64,000 nt of DNA, taken from NCBI RefSeq assembly GCF_009363115.1, contig NZ_CP045298.1, forward strand, positions 124,001 through 188,000, written 5' to 3'. Positions 53,865-62,800 of this stretch are shown here, one piece after another. The first letter of the stretch is position 1. Every line of letters begins with the position of its first letter. The DNA is from Paenibacillus brasilensis. Its GTDB lineage: Bacteria; Bacillota; Bacilli; Paenibacillales; Paenibacillaceae. A program made the translations under genes and the position numbers. The notes below the pieces were generated by a model, which worked only from the letters and a program-made list of their open reading frames with translations, did no database searches and had not been told where the DNA came from.

Positions 53865-56800
53865 TTGTTATATTTCGCTCCTTTCGTTGGCTTGCATCCT
53901 GCGGTTTGCCGGCTATTACCAGTTCCTTCAAAGAAGTTCTGCCATTGCTTATCGGAAAATATTTCTTATCCATTGTTGGAGCCGTCTTAGGGAAAAGGTA
54001 TTGTCTGTAATCGGCATGAGGCACAAATTCCTCTATAATCACATGGCAGTTTGTACCGCCGTCGGGAAAGGAATTGAGCGCCGCAATCCGTTTCTTTCCG
54101 GCATCCGCCCGCCAATCTATAGTCTCCCGGTTAAAGCAGATACGGGAAGCGGAAAAATCATAGTAATCGAAAGGCGTTAAAGCAGATAAGAACGGTGGAA
54201 TTTTTTTATGATGCACACTTAATACACAACGGATAAATCCGGCTAACCCGGATGCTAATAACAAATGCCCGATATTCGGCTTAACCGATCCGATACAGCA
54301 TAGCGGCAAATCCCGTCTGTTAAGGCTGTAGACTTCAGACACGGCTTTAATTTCGATTGAATCAACGACAGGCGAGCCGCCCCCGTTGACTTCGATGTAC
54401 CCGATGTCCCCGGCTTGCACTCCGCTTAATTCCAGCGCGTCCTGCATGACTTGCTTTTGAGTAAGGATATTCGGTGAACCGGGACCAAGTGTTTTGCCGT
54501 CATTATTAACGGAGATTGCCTTGATAACGCCGTACACATGATTGCCGTCCCTTATGGCATCATCAAGCCGCTTGAGCAGGACAACCCCTGCGCCTTCTCC
54601 CAGCACCTCTCCTTCAGATTGCTTGTCAAATATATGAAACTCGCCATTTTTGCTTAAAATATTCCGGGCCGCAAGCATGTCATGGGCAAGGGAATCCGTC
54701 TGTACGCTGACCGCTCCGACTAGAGCCATATCCATTCTCTTGGCCCGCAAAGCATCGGCGGCAAGGATCAGACCGGATATTCCTGATGAACAAGCCGTAT
54801 CAACGATCATGCTGGGTCCTTTGAAATTGAAAAATTTCGAAATATTGGCCGCAATATAGTTTTGGCCGATTCCCAAAATGGGGTTCGGAGCCTCAAGCAC
54901 CGTCTCCAGGTCCGCTACAGGCTGCGACCGTCCTCCAATATAAACCCCTGTCTTGTGTCCTGATAATTGCTTGTGATCGTATCCCGCATCATAAACGGCC
55001 TTTAAGCTTTCTTCCAAAATAATCCGGGCTTGCACATCCATAATGGCCGCATCATGTTCATTAATATTGAAAAATTTCGGATCAAACCGCTCCGCATCTT
55101 GAATCCATCCGCCGTAATATACAGGGCTGTCCTCAGATTGCCAGCGTCTATCGGTTAATGGCCGGATCGCGCATTTCCCTTGCGCCAGCAAGTTCCAATA
55201 GTCCTCCTTCGTGGGAGAATCCGGAAACCGGCAGGATATTCCGATCACGGCGATATCCTCCGTTGTATTGGCCTGATCCGTTACGAAAGGACTCTTTATG
55301 CCCGTATCCGCTTCGGATGTTTCGGTTTGAGAATAGGCGATATTTGGCGTAATGCGGGTTTCTCCAAGACTGTTTTGTAAAGCTTCGGAGTGGTTGGAAA
55401 CAAAGTAATCCGCCAATGCCGCTATTGTGCTATGTTCCAGCAGTAAGGACGGCGTAATCGGCTTATCCACCTTTTGCTGCATCGCTTGCGTTAATTGGGC
55501 CAATGTAATCGACTCGACCCCATAATCACTGAATGGCTTATCTTCATTAAGCTGATCTTCCTTTAGCTTTAATTCCGATGCCAAAACAGACCGCAGCCAC
55601 TTAACAACAGGCGCTCGCAAACCACCTATTCCCCCTGTAGGGGGACTTTCTGATTTTCCCTTCCGATCATGCTGAGGCAAGCGATCTTCTTCTTTCGCAG
55701 ATTTGATCTCAGCTTTCAGCATCAAGCCGCTTGCGAATGTGCTCGAATCCGCTTTACAGGGAATGCTGACAGGATACGGACTGCTCTGCAAATAATCCAG
55801 AAACCTTATTCCGTCTGCCGTTCCTAAGGCCGAGATTCCCGTTCGGGTGTAAGCGGGTGTGCGCATTACCCCTGAAGCCATTCCCGTCTCACTCCAGGCA
55901 GGCCATTGAATGGATTGGAAATATGCCTTGCCCTCTCCGTGTTGATTTAGCACATAATAATCCATATATGCATTTGCTGCGGCATAATCACTTTGGCCGG
56001 CTGCCAGCGCCGGTACAACCCCGGATATGGATGAAAATAAAACAAAGAATTTTAACGGCTCGTTTTCAACAGCTTGGTGCAAGGTAACAAGCCCTTTTAT
56101 TTTCGGCTCGCACACGGCTGCAATATCGCTCAGCTCTTTTTTATAGAAGGCAGGATTGTTGCTTGCAAGCCCGGCACAATGGAACACGCCCGTTACAGGG
56201 CCTAAATCTCTATGAACCTTCCGTAACAGGAGGCGGAGACCCTCCAGATTAGTTAAAGAGGTATGATCATAGAGAACCTTTATCCCCTGGTCCATCAAAT
56301 ATTGCATGGCCTTTAGCTTTTCTTTCAGCTCAGACTTTTCTTGACTTTCCAGCACCGCTTTCCACCGGGACGGCTCAGGCAGCTCTTCTCTGCCCATAAT
56401 TACCAGATTTTTAACTCCCTGCGAAGCGATATGTCTGGCAACAGCCGCGCCAATTCCCCTCGATCCGCCTGTAACGACAACAACATGTTGGTCTTCAACC
56501 TTTGCAGTGGCATTAACCCTTTCCCATGCAGCATCCTCCACAGGGTGAGATTTCAGCACAGGCATATACCGCTTATCGTTACGATAGCAACATTCTGTCA
56601 CGTTCTCCGTATTCTTATTTAAAAACTCCATTTGAATTTGTAGGGCAAGCCGATGATTCTCTTGAATTGAACAATCCGTATCCATCGTCATACTTTGAAT
56701 TTGACTGTACTCGGCACTCAGCATGCGGTAGAATCCTGCCAGGCGTGAGCCGTTCATGGTCGTTATTTTAGTGTCCAGGTCATTTAAATTATAAGTAATT

Positions 56801-59800
56801 TGTAAAAACTTACAGTGGTCATTCCTGTGATTCTCAATGATTTGTTGCAGGAATTTGATCTTGCCGAGTTCCACATCTAAAGATCGCTCATATTCACTAT
56901 CCAAGGCCGAAATATCAATTACACCCAGTATTCTTTGATCAGGAATGGCTTCCTTTACCTGTTGATAAAGGCGTTCGCCTGCCGAACCGGAATAGAAGTC
57001 GGTAGTTATTCCTCGCAAATACGGATTTCCGCCATGGATAACCTGTACGATCCGAATGTCCCGATGATCTTTAAACAACGTAAAAGCCAGTTCCTCCGTA
57101 GCCGATGTTCCTGCTACAATAATGATCCCTTCACTCGCATCCCTGTGCGGTTCAGCACTTTGGGGACTCCAATCTTTCACCAGAACCATGTTCTCCGTAT
57201 ATGCGGACGGCGCAGCCTCAGAAGCAACCGGGTCTTGTATTCCGCCGGGAACAGGCTTCACTGTAGGCATCCAATAACGTTCCCGGGCAAAAGGGTAGGT
57301 TGGCAGGCTTATGCGTTTAGGTCTAACGGCAGCATATAATTTATTCCAATCAAAATCGACTCCGTTAACCCAAAGCTCCGCAATTCTTTCATATTTTTTG
57401 CGCTGGACCCATTTATCCATAGCCTCCTGTAATTCTTCATCTGCTGCGAAAATGGATAGAGCCGCTTTATTGCGTTTAATCTGCCCTTTATATACCGCCT
57501 CAACCTCATTCTGATTTTCAATGAATGCCCTCAGCTTGCTCTGAAGCTCATGAACAGAACCGGCAATAACAGCCATTCTCTCTTCCATTGCTTCACGCCC
57601 AACCTGAAGGGTATAAGCGATAGATGTCAGGTCATCATTCGTGAATTGCTGTTCCCCGATAACGGCTAACAATTGCTGAACCCGCTTGGTAAGCTGTTCT
57701 TCATTCTTTGCCGACAATACAATAATTACTGGTTGTGTGATTAGAGTCTCCTGCCGGTTTTGTTCTATATATTCTTCTACAATGATATGGGCATTGGCCC
57801 CTCCGGCACCGAAGCTGCTTATTCCGGCACGTCTTGGAATTTCCTTTCCGTTAATCACCGGATGCTCCCAATCAGCAAGCTCTTGCTGCACTACAAAGGG
57901 TGTATGGATAAAGTCAATATTAGGGTTTAATGTTTTAGAATGCAGCGACGGCGCTAATTTTTGAAATTTAAGTTGAAGCAATACTTTGGTTATTCCTGCG
58001 ATGCCGGCTGCACTTTCACAATGCCCAATATTTGATTTTAATGATCCAATAGCGCAGAACTGCGTATTATCTGTATATTCCCGGAATGCTTTGCTTAACC
58101 CGGAGATTTCAATAGGATCGCCCAAAGAAGTTCCGGTACCATGCGCCTCAATATAGCTGATTGTGCTTGGGTCAATTCCTGCTTTTTTATAAGCCTGATT
58201 GACTACTGCTGCTTGCGCGTTCGGATTAGGAACCGTATATCCGTTTGTTTTTCCCCCATGATTAATCGCCGTTCCTTTAATAACCCCATAGATATGATCT
58301 CCGGCCTCGATGGCTTTGGAAAGTGGCCTTAGGATTACTGCGCCAACACCTTCACCAGGAACATACCCGTCCCCGCCCTGCCCAAAGCTTTCACATCTGC
58401 CCTTGCTGGACGCAAATTTCCCCTGGGCAAGCGCCAGGTATTTGTTGGGATGAATGGAAACATTCACACCTCCTGCAATCGCCAGCTCACATCCGCCGGT
58501 TTGTAAGCTCTGGCAGGCTAAATGTATGGCCGTCAAGGAGGAAGAACACATGGTATCGACAGCCATACTTGGACCCTGGAAATTAAAGAAATAAGAAATT
58601 CTATTCGCTATTGAGGATATATTCCCCGAAAGAGCAATGGGTCTGCCCTGAAGGGTTTCCTGAACGCCATACAACTGGTATTCTTCATACATGGCTCCGA
58701 CATAAACTCCGACATTGCCTTTCAAGCCAGAATCCGCAGCTGCATGTAAAGCTTCTCGGGTATACCCCGCATCCTCCAAAGATTCATATACACATTCTAA
58801 AAACAAGCGTTCCTGCGGGTCCATCATTTCAGCATCCCGCGGCGATATATTAAAGAACAGGGGATCGAACTTATCTACATCTTCTATAAAGCCTCCCCAT
58901 TTGCTGTAGGTTTTTCCAGGCTTGTTCTTGTCTTCATCAAAAAACAAACGGTGATCCCACCGGTCCTTTGGTATTTCTGTAATGCAGTCCTTGCCGTCCC
59001 TCAAGACTTCCCAAAATTCCTGTACTGTCCTTGCTCCAGGGTAACGTCCCGAAACACCGATAATGGCAATATCCAACGCATCTGTTGTTGTCGCTTGCGG
59101 GGATTCAGTATGAATATTGGCAAAACGTTGATGTCTACGGCTTCTAAGAGTCGTTTCCGAAGTCTTCGTCACTGTTTCCAGCCTAGTGGTTTCAGACGGC
59201 TTCGAACCGGAATTCTCCGTATTCCCATTTATTTCGAGTAATTCCGCCATTTTATCTGCATAGGATTCAAGGAAATAGTCCGTTAATTCCTGAATGCTCT
59301 GATATTCAAAAAATAGTGTTTTTGACAATGAACCGAATGTTTTCTCTAATTCATTTGTCAGCTGCATAATCATAATGGAATCTATGCCATACTTCTCCAT
59401 TTTGGCATCAGCTTCTATCCGGGATGCAGGCAGCCTGAGTACAGATGAAAGCACGGTTTTAAAGTAGTTTACCGCTTTCTCCTTCGCCACGCTTCCCAGA
59501 TTGCCCCTATTTTCTATCTGCTGCTCTCCGGCATTAGACGCTTCTGAGGCTCCGGCACGGATATTATTCCCCCGTAGTGCAGCACGCAGCCGGTTGAGGT
59601 CGCCGTGCATGACTACTAGCTGGTCTCTGCCGGAGGCTAGACCCTGATACAACATCCGGATACCCGCTGCCGTATGCATGGGGGCCAAACCCATTCTTTC
59701 CAGCATAATCTTCTCGGATTCCTGATCCACCTTCATCCCTCCATCTTTCCATAGAGGCCAAAGAATGGATAATGTCTGTCCAGAGCGCTGCTCTGCCGCC

Positions 59801-62800
59801 ACCAGTTGATTTCGGTATTTCGCATAAGCATCCATAAAAGCATTGGCAGCAGCGTAATCAGCCTGACCAAGATTCCCCATAAGATCAGCCACAGAAGAAA
59901 ATAGAATGAGGAAATCCATGTCAATGTCTTTACTTGCCTGGTCAATATTAAACAGCCCTGTAACTTTGGGTGCTAATACCTCTTTTAGCTCTTCTTTGGT
60001 CTTCTTAATGATGAAGTTATCCCGAATGACCCCTGCACTATGAATGATGCCGTTAATATTTCCAAACTTATCCTGAATACTTCGGATTAATCCGGCAACA
60101 GCATCCTTTTGCGTGATATCTGCTTGCCTATATTCTATGAACGCTCCTGATTCCCGCAGCTTTGCAAGTTGGGCTGCCTTGTCCGCACGGAGTGGGGATC
60201 TGCCTGTTAATATTAAGTTTGCGCCCTGAACACGCTGGGCAATTTCTTCGGCAAAGATCAAGCCAATGCCTCCTGCGCCGCCAGTAATCAGGTAGGTGCC
60301 ATTATCCTTCCATGGAATATGGACTTCATCATTTACTGTATCCAATTCTTTCAAGTCTACAGCCCATCTTTTACCGTTTAGATATCGAATAGGATTATCA
60401 AAGCTGCCTCTGCTATTCTCAGTCATCTGCTTCACTAATTCTTCCGGTTTGTCCCAGGCTTCAATTTCAATCAACTTACAGGAAATTTTTGGATTTTCCA
60501 ATTGGGCCGTCTTTAATAATCCGGACAGACCGGATAAGAGCATTTGTTCGTTGTTAAAGGAAATGACGACCTGAATCAATACTCTGCTTGTGTGTTTTGC
60601 TTTTAAAATACGTTGTATTTCCTCAAACAGCCGTACCGTGTAGGCTTCAAATCGTTGGTCAATAGCTTGGTCTTCAGAATGCAAGACAATAAGCTGTGCT
60701 TGATCCATCCCAGCTTGAACCGTATGAAGGATAGCTTCTTCGGGTTCACAAAGCACCACCACATGCTGGGCGTACTTGATCTTTAGCCCTTCAGGCTCAA
60801 TAGGCTGCTCTTTCCAGTAAAGCTCAAGCATATGAGTCTCTGCCGGAGCCTCACCATACGCCTGATCTTCTAATACTCTTAACGATAGCCCCTTTATTCG
60901 CACACAAACTTTGCCGTCCTCATCCAGCAGGTCGATATCAAGCTTTTGCACCTTCTTCTCAGGCGTTTTACTGCCAATATGACGGATATAACCCCACATA
61001 TTAGGACGGCATCTTTCGAAAACCTCCACCTCGTCGAGCGCAAAAGGCAAGACGGCCTTCCGATCACCGGAAAGCAAGGTTAAGCCTATCGATGCCTGCA
61101 AAGCCGAATCCATTACGCTCGGGTGGATCACAAATTGATCCTTGGTGTCCATTACGCAAGCGGGCAAGGACAGCTTCGCCAGGACTTTACCTTCACCCAC
61201 GTATAAAGCTTCAATCCCCTGATGTCCCAAGCCATAGTCAATGCCCAGCTCTCTATACGCCTCATAGCATTGCCCGGCGGAAAAGCGGTTCTCACTGCAC
61301 ATGGCCTTCAAGGCCCCAATATCCAGCATTTGAGGGTGTACAGCCGGACTCAGCACTATACTGCCCTGGCTATTTACGCTATACCCGGGATCATCATTAG
61401 AAATATTGCTGTATATTTCATAGCCAATCTCCCCATTCTCTTCTGGAAAAAGAGAGATATCTACCTTCACAGGGCTGCTGACTGCAACAACTGGCTGCGC
61501 CCAAACCATGTTTTTTATCCGTATTCTATTATGGCTCTCTTCCGAGGCGCCTGTAGCCTGCCTTGCCGCTTCCCGGACCATTTCAATATAGGCAACCCCC
61601 GGCAGGATCTTCTGTCCGTTGATTATATGATCGCTAAGGAAGAACTCCTCACCTGTAAAGGCCGAGCTAAACCGCTGCTCCGAAAGATCCGAAGTATTCT
61701 GATGCAGGAGAGGATGAATGAACGCTCCAGGTACAGGAGTGATTTGACTGCCACGCTTAACTTCCGCCTCGGGTATCCAATAACGCTCCTTGGCAAAGGG
61801 ATAGGTTGGAACGTTCATCCGGCGGGGCTTTATCTCGCCGTACAGCTGATTCCAGTCCATGCTCAAACCCTTTGCCCATAATTCAGCAAATTCTTTTTCC
61901 TGAGAATCCTCATCCGGTGCAACGCCATAGCAATTTTGAATCTGGTCTTTTCCTTCCGTAAAATCTTTTAATTGTTCAATCAATCCCTGAATGTTATCGG
62001 CTACAAATGACACTCTCTCCTCCATTGCCTCGCGTCCGACCTGAAACGTGTAGGCCAAATCTTCGAGATGAATCTCTGTATTAAATTTCATTAGAAATTT
62101 AAGCAATCTCAGAGCATAAGCATTTAATTGTTGCTTATTCCTTGCCGACAGCGGAATGATCGCCGCCTTACCTTGAGTTAGACCGGCAGCCGCTCCTTCG
62201 ACCTTATGATGAGGAATATATTCCTCAACTACCACATGGGCATTTGCGCCGCCAAAGCCAAAAGAGCTGATCCCCGCCCGTCTTGCGATCTCCTGCCCGT
62301 CTGAGTTGGTCAGTCTCTTCCACTCTTTCACGCGGTCTACAATATATAAAGGGCTCATACTCAGCGGAATATAGGGATTCAGCTTGTTAAAGTGAACAAT
62401 ACCCGGCAGCATGCCTTTATTCATGGATAGAAGAACCTTTATAAGTCCAGCTATGCCAGAGGCGGATTCGAGATGGCCGATATTGGTTTTAACGGAACCT
62501 ACGCCACAGTAGGAATTGGGGATATGGGGATTAACCTCTTTAAATGCCTCCTGAATGGCCTGAACCTCGATAGGATCACCCAAGGAAGTTCCTGTCCCAT
62601 GGGTCTCAATATAACTGACCGTTTCGGGCGGGACGTCGGAATCTTTATACGCCGCCTTAATAAGCTCCTTTTGAGCATTGAGATTTGGCGCTCTTAATGA
62701 GCCGGAATGTCCATCATGGTTGATCACCGTTCTTTTAATGATTCCGTAAATGGTATCCTTATCTTCCACGGCCTGGTCGTATGCCTTGAGCAATACGGCG

